Notes under the pieces: generated by a model
The model's database searches: none
Seen by the model: only the letters and a program-made list of their open reading frames with translations
What the model was told of the DNA's origin: nothing
Made by a program: the position numbers and the translations under genes
In this document: one piece after another, positions 1-10,044 of the stretch
Position numbering within the stretch: position 1 is the stretch's first letter
Layout: the number at the start of each line of letters is the position of its first letter
From: Apus apus
Taxonomy: Eukaryota > Chordata > Aves > Apodiformes > Apodidae
Length of the DNA: 64,000 nucleotides
Reading direction: 5' to 3'
Assembly: GCF_020740795.1 (NCBI RefSeq)
Contig: NC_067296.1
Coordinates: 1,465,001-1,529,000, forward strand

Positions 1-318
1 ACCCTTGGATTTAAACAGGACTCCTTCAAGTTTTCAGTCAGTTTTACAGAAGAAAACGAGGTGGTAAACTTTCTCTTTTCAAGAACAAGTTCTTTATAGC
101 TGCTCACTGAAGTCAGGGGAGAGCGTATCTGAGTACATGAGCATTTCCACTATGGGACTGGATACAAGTATTGAACAAGGAGATTTGAAATGTTTTAATC
201 TCAAACGAAACCCATTTTTGCTGACTTTGGTTTTTAATTTCTTTCATGTTTTCTTCTGCCAAACTGGAGGAACCTTTCCTGATTTTTTCTTTAGTGGGAT
301 TCAGAGGAAGACCAGAGG
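1..318 (+). promoter_or_regulatory. GDF5: GDF5 5' flank / 5' UTR
   Basis: This is unique, moderately AT-rich sequence ahead of the GDF5 start. A weak TATA-like TTTATA lies at 93-98. A pyrimidine tract ending in TTTAG at 290-294, and another CAG at 302-304, could serve as an acceptor for an upstream non-coding exon. I cannot place the transcription start from sequence alone, so part of this stretch may be intron or promoter and not mature 5' UTR. Confidence 0.5.
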
Positions 319-322
319 ATGA
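137..322 (+). other. Upstream open reading frame overlapping the GDF5 start (ATGA)
   Basis: A 61-codon frame opens at ATG 137 and ends with TGA at 320-322, sharing bases with the GDF5 ATG at 319-321 in an ATGA overlap. If the transcript starts upstream of 137 and is unspliced here, this frame would be met first by scanning ribosomes and could lower GDF5 output. The peptide resembles nothing I know. If an acceptor near 294 or 304 is used, the frame does not exist in the mRNA. Confidence 0.3.
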
Positions 323-952
323 AAATCCTGCATTTTCTCACTTTACTGCTTTGGCATTTGACTTGGCTGTCTCTGGATCTAGTTCCTGGAGCGCTGAGCA
401 ATTCTGAAGCAGGCCAGAGTAATCCAGGATCTAAACTAGGTTTCTTAAAAGCAGAAGGAAAAGAGAGGAATCCCTCAGCACGGGCAGGTACACTGAGGAC
501 TGCAAGCCATGGATACAGTGCCGGGACCTCAAAGGCCAGGACTAAAAGCAGTGCTGGTCAGGCTGGAGCTCTGCTGGCCAAGAACGAGGAATCAAAGAAG
601 GTTCTCTCAAGAACAGCAGCCACGGAGGGCAAAGTAGGACATCTCCCCAGCAGACCTTCTGGAGTAAGGACAGTGACTCCAAAGGCTCAGAATCTTAGCA
701 GCAAGGTGGCTTTGAAAAAAACGGGCACCAGCAGTGCTGACACTGAATCTTTCAAAACCAAAAAGACTAAAGAGCCTGTAAGCCAGAGGGAGACTAAGGA
801 GACTTTCAGGCACCCCCCTATAACGCCACACGAATACATGCTCTCTTTGTACAGGACTCTCTCAGATGCAGAAAGAAAAGGTGTTAATGGAAGTGTAAAA
901 CTAGAGGCTGGACTTGCCAATACAATAACCAGCTTCATAGACAAAGGACAAG
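319..952 (+). CDS. GDF5: GDF5 coding exon 1 (signal peptide and N-terminal prodomain)
   Basis: It opens with ATG at 319 and [20 protein letters not shown], a good signal peptide that aligns with the start of the human protein. It ends in GGACAAG followed by GTAAGA at 953, leaving one base of a split Asp codon (phase 1). The stretch from residue 30 to 160 is rich in Lys, Ser, Thr and Gly and is the least conserved part of the protein. The end (ITSFIDKGQ) is strongly conserved. An upstream frame's stop codon overlaps this ATG (see the entry at 137). Confidence 0.96.
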
Positions 953-3373
953 GTAAGAAAGGAGCTCATGTGTGTGTGTGTATCTGAGTGTGTTTATACA
1001 CGTAGAGAGTATTCGGAAATAATCCCACTTTGTTCGTGTCAAGTAGCTCTTTTTAAGATAAATGGTACAACTTTGCTGCAGATTTTGTCCTCCTGCCTTA
1101 TCCTGGAAAATTCACTGAGAGGCAGAGGTAGATGGTTGTGTGGCAGCCACATGAAACCTTTAGGAAGTATTTTAGATGCCTATTGTTGAAAATCAAGCAG
1201 TCTTTGCATGCTTAGGTGTTTAAAAGCCTTCTAAATTTTTGTCTTATTTCCTTAACTAACTCCTGCAAACTGCTAAGATGAGATGTTATTGTAAAGTATG
1301 TCTAAAAACACATTATTTGCTAAGAACAGGGCTATTCTGTGGAAAAACACACAAGGTTCAGTATCAAAGGGTCAGCCTGATTTGTTCAAGGTAGAGCTGT
1401 GAGGAACTACAGTGCAGAGCCAGGACTTATGACAGTGTGGGGTGGGTGGATCTGTACCAGCTCCAAGGTCTTCCTTTCAGGTTCCACCAGCCTTCCACCC
1501 ACAGAAGCCCACAGCTAAGCACAGACCAACAAGAGTAAATAACTTCTGGGAGTCCAGAGCTTGTGGTTCAACGTTCTGGTCCCAAATGTTTTCTTACAAT
1601 TTGCACTGGTGTCTGCTTTCACACCAGGAATAACCAGGCTCACCTCACGGCTCTGCCTGGAGAGCCCCGTGTTGCTTCCAGGGACGTGAGTGGGAGTTTT
1701 GTCCTGTACTTCAGGAGGCAGGACAGCCCAGAGCTGATAAGGTAACAGTGACAGAAGCCTCAGCCAGGACTGGATTTGTTTGCCCTTTAATTATGAATAG
1801 CTGAGCTGCTGGGAAGGGATGACAAGCTGCTCACAGGTGAATTATTAATGTGCCATCACCGCAGCCTTGGCTCAGCCTGGCTCCTTGTTCATGCTGCTCG
1901 GGAGCTTAACCAAGCAAAAGCAACGTCAGGTCAAAGGGAGGCATGTTTTCCTGCCCATTTTGAAAAAGTTGTGAATCATGTGGAGTTAAATTAATAAGGC
2001 AATTCCCTTTGTGTCAGGCAGTTCCTGGGGGATGTTGCTTTTAAAGGACTAATTGACTGTTGTATCATCTAAGGGTAAATGGGCTCATGTTTGGAGCCAG
2101 CATGAGGCCTGGGCACTGCTGAAGCTCTGCTGTAGTAATTTAAGTAGGATATAAGTGGTGAATGGGCCCTGTGAGTGCTCAGCCCTGGAGAAAGACTATT
2201 TTTCAGTTGGCTAATTGCTACTTTGAAGCTAGAAAATGCCTGCTGGTGAAAGAAAGTTTTCCAGAAGGCCAACTCAGAAAGTCGTTTTGCTGTTGAGTCT
2301 CTGAGTCCTTCTGGGTCTCTGCACTGAGCTGATCCCTGAGACAAAAACTGCACTTTCTGTTTGATATCATCACCACGGTTGGAAAAGACCAAAACGAAGG
2401 AAATTTCTAGGCTTATGAGCAAGCTTCAGGAAGACCATTAAGAACTGAATGACTGATGCTGCTCTGTGCTTGATGTACCTTTAAAATGTCTGTGCTTTTT
2501 TCAGATGAGCGAGCGCCAACTGTAAGGAAACAGAAATACATTTTTGACATCAGTGCTTTAGAAAAAGATGGTTTGCTGGGAGCAGAGCTTCGAATATTGA
2601 GGAAAAAGCCTTCTGATACATGGAAGTCTCATTCTTCTGGAAAAACTTCCCAAGTGAAATTATTCAGTTGCTCTACAAACAGACAAGCAGCAACACTCCT
2701 GGACTCTCGTACTGTCAGTATCACAGATACGCCAAAGTGGGAAGTATTTGACATCTGGAAACTTTTCAGGAACTTTAAAAACTTGGTTAACTTGTGTTTT
2801 GAACTGGAAACTTTTGACAGGGGGAGAGCCATTGATCTCAGGAGCGTGGGATTTAACAGGACAGGAAGACAGGTCAATGAAAAGGCTCTCTTCTTGGTGT
2901 TCGGGAGGACGAAAAAAAGAGACTTATTCTTCAATGAGATCAAAGCAAGATCCGGCCAAGATGACAAAACTGTTTATGAGTACCTGTTCAACCAGAGGAG
3001 GAAGAGAAGAGCTCCTCTAGCAACTCGACAAGGGAAGAGGCCCACTAAGAATCTGAAGGCAAGGTGTAGCAGAAAAGCCCTTCACGTGAATTTTAAGGAT
3101 ATGGGCTGGGATGACTGGATAATAGCCCCCCTGGAGTACGAAGCGTATCACTGCGAGGGGCTCTGTGAATTCCCCCTTCGATCCCACCTGGAGCCCACCA
3201 ATCATGCAGTGATCCAAACACTCATGAACTCAATGGACCCAGAATCGACCCCCCCCACTTGCTGTGTCCCCACCAGGCTGAGCCCCATCAGCATCCTTTT
3301 CATTGACTCTGCAAACAACGTGGTCTACAAGCAGTACGAGGACATGGTGGTGGAGTCCTGTGGCTGCAGGTAG
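319..3373 (+). CDS. GDF5: Growth/differentiation factor 5 preproprotein (two coding exons, complete)
   Basis: Join 319-952 and 2505-3373: 1503 nt, 500 residues plus stop; the human protein is 501. GDF5 is a secreted BMP/TGF-beta family ligand that signals through BMP type I and II receptors in joint formation, chondrogenesis and limb growth. The frame shows a hydrophobic signal peptide (about residues 1-27), a basic Ser/Thr-rich low-complexity prodomain segment, and a conserved prodomain with [20 protein letters not shown] and [16 protein letters not shown] furin-type RRKRR site sits at residues 376-380. The 120-residue mature domain is coded by 3011-3370, has the seven cystine-knot cysteines and ends in ESCGCR. 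From memory, the mature domain differs from human at only two positions (Ser to Thr in KRPTKNL, Phe to Tyr in YEAYHC). That separates it from the close paralogues GDF6 and GDF7. No frame break is seen. UQCC1 follows in the same orientation. Confidence 0.97.
953..2504 (+). other. GDF5: GDF5 intron 1
   Basis: A phase-1 intron of 1552 nt with GTAAGA donor and TTTTTTCAG acceptor. A short (TG)n tract lies at about 968-981, just inside the donor. The rest is unique sequence; I see no exon, CR1 copy or RNA gene in it. Confidence 0.9.
967..990 (+). repeat. (TG)n microsatellite at the GDF5 exon 1 donor
   Basis: About seven TG units followed by an interrupted TGAGTGTGT lie 15 bases downstream of the GDF5 exon 1 splice donor. 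The tract is likely to vary in length between individuals. Confidence 0.7.
2505..3373 (+). CDS. GDF5: GDF5 coding exon 2 (C-terminal prodomain, furin site, mature ligand)
   Basis: The acceptor is a T-rich tract ending in CAG at 2502-2504. The split codon G/AT gives Asp, then [20 protein letters not shown]. The exon carries the latency prodomain, the RRKRR cleavage site just before base 3011, and the whole mature ligand, ending in a TAG at 3371-3373. The seven cysteines occur in RC, HC, LC, TCC and SCGC contexts, including the one used for the inter-chain disulfide of the dimer. Confidence 0.97.
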
Positions 3374-4225
3374 CAGAGCAGCTGCCCGTGTCAACATGTT
3401 CTGAGGGTGATCTGACACATTGAGCATAACCTCTCCTCAAAGTTCACTAGCTTTCTTACCCCCAGGGTAAGTATGTTTACAAGGATGTAGCAATAAATCC
3501 AGTGCTTCTCTGTGTCTCTCCACCACGGGCATATTTCAGTAGCACTTGGATGCTGTCATGCAGCCCGGTGTCAGCGACACGAGACTGGCTCTGACTGAAC
3601 TCCATGACTGAGAAGACTGTACCTTCACACCTCTAGGTCACCTGCTTTTAGCCTCAAGGCAGTGGGTAAAGATGGTGTCAGTGAGCTGTGGATATGACCT
3701 CTCTGATCCTTTGAACAATGTTCTTGAGACTGAGTCCCACGTGCTTCGTCCAGTAAGAGATGTAAGAACAAGAGGCCTGATGTCTGGAAGAGAAGGTTGT
3801 GTCCTGGTGTGCACCCAGCTTGGTGTAAATAGTTACACTGTAATATGATTGCTTTCTGATTAGCTCCTGAAACTATGCATATATTAAAAAGGAGTCATTA
3901 AATATAATATGTTGATTTAGTTTTAAGTTTTATGTGGAGATAGGTGAAGCAGGAGGTTATTTGCTTCCATGTATGTTTTTCTCCAAGCTACATATCTTTC
4001 TTAAGTATCCACCTTGCCATTATTATGTAGCAAGATGTATTACTCTGTATAAGGTCCAAGTTGTTCTCAAATGCTCATAGTAAAAGTGTTCAATTATGGC
4101 ATAAGATGTAATAAATTATTGACACAGTGCTACATTGTGTCCAGCTGTCCCACACTGCATAATTATAATGCTATTAAGAGATTGTGTTTAATGTTTTTGT
4201 ACAATAAATGCAAGTGAAAGGGACT
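3374..4225 (+). other. GDF5: GDF5 3' UTR
   Basis: AT-rich sequence after the GDF5 stop, with AATAAA hexamers at 3492-3497, 4110-4115 and 4203-4208. The last is followed by a sharp change in composition, so I place the main cleavage site about 15-20 nt after it. The segment 3840-4210 is strongly AT-rich, as is common in regulated growth-factor 3' UTRs. The exact end is inferred. Confidence 0.6.
4203..4208 (+). terminator. GDF5: Probable GDF5 polyadenylation signal
   Basis: A consensus AATAAA, the most distal of three after the stop codon and preceded by a U-rich stretch. The other two hexamers (3492 and 4110) could give shorter 3' UTR isoforms. Confidence 0.55.
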
Positions 4226-6881
4226 TTTCAGTGCAGCAGAACACCAGTGGTATGAAGAACATGCTCATGGATTTTGCCTGCCTCTGACTCTGCTGCCACG
4301 GGGAGAAACTGGTGAGACGGGGAGAAAGATCTGAACATCTGGCAGGGTTTGGTCTGGGGGGAGTGACACTGTCACTTGTTGTACCTGGGGCAAAAATGAG
4401 ACATGCAGATGATTGCAGAAGAGCTCTGGTGTCGCTTTATTGCACCCTCTGAGGGCTGGGTGTTTGCAGATCCCCTTCATCTATTCTAGCCACGCATTAG
4501 AACTTTATTGTGAGATTATTCTGTGTATGTTTCCACCTACAAAACAAGGTACCGGATGTTCAGCTGTAGGTGGATCAGAAAGACCTCAAGAACCATCAGA
4601 AATTATGGAAGCAGCTTATCACTATCATCAAATATAAATGTTAAGGTTTGACATTGTTTCATCACAGTTTAAAACATCAAGTCCCAGGATTTCCTGGATC
4701 CCAAATCTCCTCTGCATGACCTGGGGGCAGTGACAGGAGCTGAACATGGCCCCCAAGGTCCTCCTGCCCTGTACCCCAGACTGGGTGTGTTCTGCCTCAC
4801 AGGAGCAGCGAACTGTCCTCAATCCCTGCTCAATACCCATGAGGAACAATGACAAAAAGCTCTGCCCTTCCTCCTGCCCCCTCTGGGCAGCTGAGCCTTT
4901 AACCAGCTTAAAATACCTGGTTAAACAGCTTTGCTGCTGGACACATGGGGCTCCCTCCTGCAGGCAGAGCCATCCTGTCCCCTAAGCTGCAGCTGGTGAC
5001 ACAGAAACAGCTCTGTGGGGACCTTCCATGCCTGTCACCTCTTGGGAACAGCCCAGCACCCTGATTTCTGCCCGTGGGGCCTGGCAGTGCTTGGTGCAGG
5101 CCACGGGGGAGCAGCAGGGGCAGAGTGCTGCCCTTGGCAGGAGAGCAAAGCCCTGACTAGCAGGTTTGCAGGCACATGGGATGATGAACACCCAAAGTTA
5201 GTTTGTTACACGTGCAGGAGAAATTCTGGCAGCTTATGGATCTACTGGTGTGTCCAGGCTGTCCCCAGGTCTCCCTGTCTCCCCCCCAGACTCCCAGTGT
5301 GTGCTTCCCATGTCCTGCTGTTTCTCCTGATGGAGTCTTAGGCCAGGACCAATGGTTACTGTCCCTTGCTTATCACCAGCCAGTCTCATATGACTTTCAA
5401 AACAACAAGGAGTTTCAGTTCTGAGCTCTTCTTCAGCTCTCCTACAAGCTTATTTAGATCTGATTTACCATTGCTGCAGCAGGAGAGAAAATGTTCTCCT
5501 GCCAAGCCTGCAGCCAAGAGGACATCTTGAGTTTGCTTGCCCGTTCTGTCCAAGCAGTTCTTTCCCTGCTCCTGTTTCCTAGGTCACTGGCTTGCAGCTT
5601 TAAATGATCTTTTCTCTAGCACTGACCACAGCTCCCTTCTCCAGAGCCTGGCCATGAGGAAGGGCTCCCTCCTTTCTTGCACGAGGGTGCTGCTCCCTGC
5701 ACACGCCTGTCTGCACATTCCCAAGGAAATCCCTGCTCTGCTGTAGGACAGGCACTGATCACAGGGGGATCAGTTTAAAATAGAAAATACTGCCTGTTTG
5801 AATTCACTTGAAGCAAATCAAAGTTGTCTTAACAGACCAGTTAACTCCTGGGATTGGAGCTGCCTGCAAAGAGCAGCTTGCTTTGTGTCCAGCTGGATTC
5901 CTGAGGTCCTGCAACAGCTTTGGAGGAGGGTGGCATTGGTGTGACATGATAGTTTGGAAATCTGAGGAGGAAAATTATTGTTCTCTTCACACTGTTGAGC
6001 TGTGGGTCAGCCTGAGGATCCTGGTGAGGCTGGTCACGACAACAAGCTACAAAAACCTAGTTGGTTTCTCCCTGAGGTGCTTGTTTCCTGCCCTTGAATT
6101 TCTAGATACATGAGTAAAGCAAGATGAGGATTCAGGTAAACGGGGATTCCACTGAGTGTGTGTCAGCAGCTACATGGGGAAAAGACAAAACCCAGCCCTG
6201 CTAAGGTTTTGCAACTATCCCAAAGCAAACAGGAGGAACTGAGGAAAAATCAAAAGGAATGCTGACATAGTAGTCTTAAAAAACACCCTTTGCTGGTGGT
6301 TCAAACACCAAAATTCTGCTGGGTAGGAGTTATACCTTGAAGGGAAGAGAAAAAGAAGAACACAAACCCACTAGTAGGTCCTAGAATTGTCATGGATTAT
6401 TACAGCATCAACAATTGCCAGGTACGTGGTTTGGCCTAAACAGAAGCAATTTCTGCTCAGGTTTCAGGTTAGGAGGTAACATGACATTCACTTTGCTAAG
6501 CTGGGAGCTCAAACGTGGTGACATCCAGAGGGGACAGTCCTGGCACTACTCCAGTTTGATCCAGCTCAGAGGGAACAGTTTGTAATGGTGGGCACAATAG
6601 ATGCCAGGATTAAGGGAGGCTTTTTTTCACTTGTAACTTCTAACACTGGTTGTAAACTGGTGCTGTGATGTTCAGAGTCTCCTTTTGCTTTTACACTGCT
6701 GAAATGGTTTGATAACTGTGGGAATCCCAGTTCAACACTGTTTTATTCTGGAGAGGTCTATTGACCTTCACCATGGTGTGAGTGAACATCCGCCTGTAGG
6801 TGCTTTGTTGGTGTGTTGTTTGAGCCACTGGGGTCGTTTGGCACAGAATTCCACCTCTGTAATTAATGATAAGACCCTTAT
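4226..6881. other. Intergenic, unique sequence downstream of GDF5
   Basis: No gene, CR1 copy or RNA gene is recognised here. Open frames in this stretch are short, lack family features and conflict with each other. In mammals this position relative to GDF5 is part of its enhancer territory; nothing seen here proves that for this genome. Confidence 0.6.
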
Positions 6882-7097
6882 GAATCATAGAATCCTAGAT
6901 TAGTTTGGGTTGGAAGGGAACTTTAAGATCATCCAGTCCCACCCCCTGCATGGGCAGGGACACCTCCCACCAGCCCAGGCTGCTCCAAGCCCCATCCAAC
7001 CTGCCCTTCAACACTGCCAGGGATGGGGCAGCCACAGCTTCCCTGGGCAACCTGGGCCAGGGTCTCACCACCCTCACAGGGAAGAATTTCCTCCTAA
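6882..7097 (-). mobile_element. CR1 retrotransposon 3' fragment (minus)
   Basis: It begins with the reverse complement of the CR1 3' end (ATCATAGAATC, then GGTTTGGGTTGGAAGGGA) and runs into the conserved CR1 3' UTR block (GGGCAGGGACACCTCCCACC, CCTTCAACACTGCCAGGGAT). It is 5'-truncated, as most CR1 copies are. An inverted CR1 tail follows directly at 7105. Confidence 0.9.
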
Positions 7098-7104
7098 GAA
7101 TGGT

Positions 7105-7177
7105 CATGATCACTTGGGGGTTGGACTCGATGATCTTAGGAGGTCCCTTCCAACCCCAAATATTCTGGGATTCTGTG
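7105..7177 (+). mobile_element. CR1 3' tail (plus), abutting an inverted copy
   Basis: The segment reads TTGGACTCGATGATCTT, then GAGGTCCCTTCCAACCCC and ATTCTGGGATTCTGTG, which is the plus-sense 3' terminus of CR1. It is complementary to the first 70 bases of the minus copy at 6882, so the two can form a hairpin stem. Confidence 0.8.
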
Positions 7178-7469
7178 AAATCTACAGCATTGAAGGGAGG
7201 CACCACTTTCACTGCTCTTCTCAAAGCAGTTGCTGTTATTCTTATTTCACCTAAAATGTCATTAGTGACAAAAAGATGCTGCCACAGTGAGCTGTCAGTG
7301 AGTTACTGCATTCCACATGTCCATTCAGATTCAACCCACAAACTGTCACAAACCTTGCCAAGACTTGAGATGGAATCTGCAGTTTCAGCTATCCAAGGTG
7401 AGAACAGTCACATTGAAACTTCCCAAAATATGGGAATGGGAGCTGTTACAAACATTCCTTATCACTGAT

Positions 7470-7737
7470 AATGAAGAAGAAATTCTTCACCAAGAGGGTG
7501 GTGAGACCCTGGCCCAGGTTGCCCAGGGAAGCTGTGGCTGCCCCATCCCTGGCAGTGTTGAAGGGCAGGTTGGATGGGGCTGGGAGCAACCTGGGCTGGT
7601 GGGAGGTGTCCCTGCCCATGCAGGGAACTGGATGGTCTTGAAATTCCCTTCCAAACCATTCCATGATATGATTCTAGATGATCTTTAAGGTCCCTTCCAA
7701 CACAGACCATTCTGAGATTCTATGACTGATTCTATAA
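7470..7737 (+). mobile_element. CR1 retrotransposon 3' fragment (plus)
   Basis: This copy has the plus-sense CR1 3' block: AGGGTGGTGAGACCCTGGCC, AAGGGCAGGTTGGATGGGGC and GTGTCCCTGCCCATGCAGGG. The tail is partly duplicated: a GGTCTTGAAATTCCCTTCCA unit is followed by GATCTTTAAGGTCCCTTCCA, then ATTCTATGACTGATTCTATA. It is near-complementary to the minus copy at 6882, about 370 bases upstream. Confidence 0.9.
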
Positions 7738-9640
7738 GCACAAAAGCACTGCCCAGGTGGACCTCACTCAACCTTCATTCCTCTCTGAAAGCAGAGGTTT
7801 AGGGCCAGTGCACATTCTGGGGCTGACACGGAGCAGAGAGCCTGGGAAGAGGCAGAGGACCCCAACATTGCAGGCGTTTGGCACAACTCTCTTTAGCCTG
7901 GTCATTACAGAACGTGCAAAGACAGACACCCCGAAGGATTGTTAGGGCTTTCTTCCCATGGGTGAGCTGGTGTTAGCAACTGGATGGTAGAAACCTAGAG
8001 AAACCTGAGCTGTAAAGCAACCCAGGTTAAAAGTTCAGCTTTCCACCTTTATGATGGCAGGTTTCACTCTCTCACTGAGAATGCCTCATTTGTATTGACT
8101 TTTGAGGGTCATTATCTGTCCCACGAGAGTCTTTGTGAAGGTCCACATTTCAAATAAACAGTACACTCTGAGACAGGTATGTGTGGAGAATTTTGTGTTG
8201 TGTTTGGCTAAAAAGCTGGGTCCTAAGCTCAAGAGGTAAACATAAAAGTATGCCATTTCAAACAATGCATTCCCATTAGTGTTTGAAAATGTGCCTAAAC
8301 TCCATGTACACTTTTACATGGTTATGTCATTTCCTGTGTAAAATGGGCTTGTTTATACAGCAGCCATATGAAAGATGCAGTAACCCACTCTGTGGGCTAT
8401 TTGAAGCTTTCTTGCAGAAACAGAAAAACCCCTTGACCCTTGTATAATAAAAGGTGTTAAAAGATACTGCTTTTATAACATCTTAGCCAAGACTAATAAG
8501 AATGTACAAAGCAAACAATTTGATTTTATTCTTTTTTTTTTTTTAACTCCATAGTCCTGGTGGATCATGTGTTATTTTATGAATTTACTGTTGCTGTTGG
8601 GTTGTAAAATGATATTTAAAAATAAAGTGGCCTGAGATTTCATTGCTTCTCAACAAATTTAATAAACAAGGAAATCTCAGCATTTTTTGAAAACCTGGAA
8701 ATATGGCTCAGAAAATACACTTTGACAAGGGCTCAGAAAAGCCCCTTTTTCTGTCATTCCCAGTTCACTGATGTGCCTATTTTACTGGTTTGGGTTTTGT
8801 TTTGTTGTGGGTTTTTTTCACAACTAGTTTCAACTTTCTGCAGTGATTTGCCCAGCTGAAGTAATGCAAATGGATCCAGTTTTCCCTGATGTCATTTTGA
8901 AGGGTGCAGCTGTCAAGAAAAAAGTTACTCTGTTAGTAATAATAGTGATGGATTGGCTGAGCCTCTGCTAGGACACAGAAAATGCTCTTTTCACTGGTTT
9001 TGCTCTAGGAGTCTCTTTGCTCTCATATCTTGTGCCAGGCTTTGCCATCCAGGGAATCCAGACTGAGCAGACTCTGCCCATTGTGCTGCTGGAGAAATGC
9101 CCTTAAATGAGGGTGTTGGTGCTGCACAGTCAGTCACTGCCTGCCTGTTCTTTACATGATGCCATTTATGACAGCAACAAGTCAGAAATTAGCCTTTTTC
9201 TTGATAAAACCAGACACCTTTCATTTTGCTGGTGCAAACGGCTTCAAAACACGAATCTTTCTCCAGAACATTGGAAGAGAAACACAACTTGGGTCCTTCA
9301 TGGGCTGGGAGAAGGGGCTGTGGATCTCCACCAGAGCTCTCTTCTCTGCAGAGCTGCAATAGGACTGGTTGACTTTAGATGGCAAAGAAGTCATTAACTC
9401 ACCTGGTTAGTGCTCGGGTTACAGGAGCCCAGCCTAAGGGGACAAAGGCCAATGGAACTGTGGGGACAAGCTCATGGCACTGGAGGAAGTGCTGGAAAGA
9501 GACACTGGAAGGAACGTGGCTCCTGGGAGAAGGGGCTTGGGGTGAAGAGTCCCTGGGGGAGTTTGGGCCCTGCGGGAGCAAAGGGAAGGGTCTTGTGTGC
9601 AGAGCAGGGAGCTGGTGGGTGACACCAGGCACAGTGCCCT
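7738..9640. other. Intergenic, AT-rich unique sequence
   Basis: No gene or repeat is recognised apart from a T tract at about 8532-8544. The interval 8200-8960 is AT-rich, non-repetitive and carries a perfect octamer ATGCAAAT at 8864-8871. It looks like the kind of sequence that holds distal enhancers, but that is inference only. Confidence 0.5.
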
Positions 9641-10044
9641 GAATCACAGGATCACAGACTGGTTTGGGTTGAGGGGGCCCTGAATATCATCCAGTCCCAA
9701 CCCCCTGCATGGGCAGGGACACCTCCCACCAGCCCAGGCTGCTCCAAGCCCCATCCAACCTGCCCTTCAACACTGCCAGGGATGGGGCAGCCACAGCTTC
9801 CCTGGGCAACCTGGGCCAGGGTCTCACCACCTTCACACTATAGAATTTCCTCCTCATGTCTCACCTAAATCTCCCCTCTTCCAGTTTGAAACTGTCCCCA
9901 CCCATCCCATCCCTCCCTGCCCTTGTCCCAAGCCCCTCCCCAGCTTTCCTGGAGCCCCTTCAGGCACTGGAAGGTGCTCTAAGGTCTCCTTGGAGCCTTC
10001 TCTTCTCCAGGCTGAACAACCTCAGCTCTCTCAGCGTGTATGAG
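9641..10044 (-). mobile_element. CR1 retrotransposon 3' fragment (minus)
   Basis: The copy opens with GAATCACAGGATCACAGACT and GGTTTGGGTT, passes through the conserved GGGCAGGGACACCTCCCACC block, and extends to the CTTCTCTTCCAGGCTGAAC segment and CTCAGCTCTCTCAGC. It is 5'-truncated. The core is nearly identical to the copies at 6882, 11863 and 17167. Confidence 0.92.

Noticed and set aside
8532..8544. T13 tract and similar T runs at about 10938, 11058, 30270 and 44461
   Set aside because: Simple homopolymers with no adjoining element that I can define.
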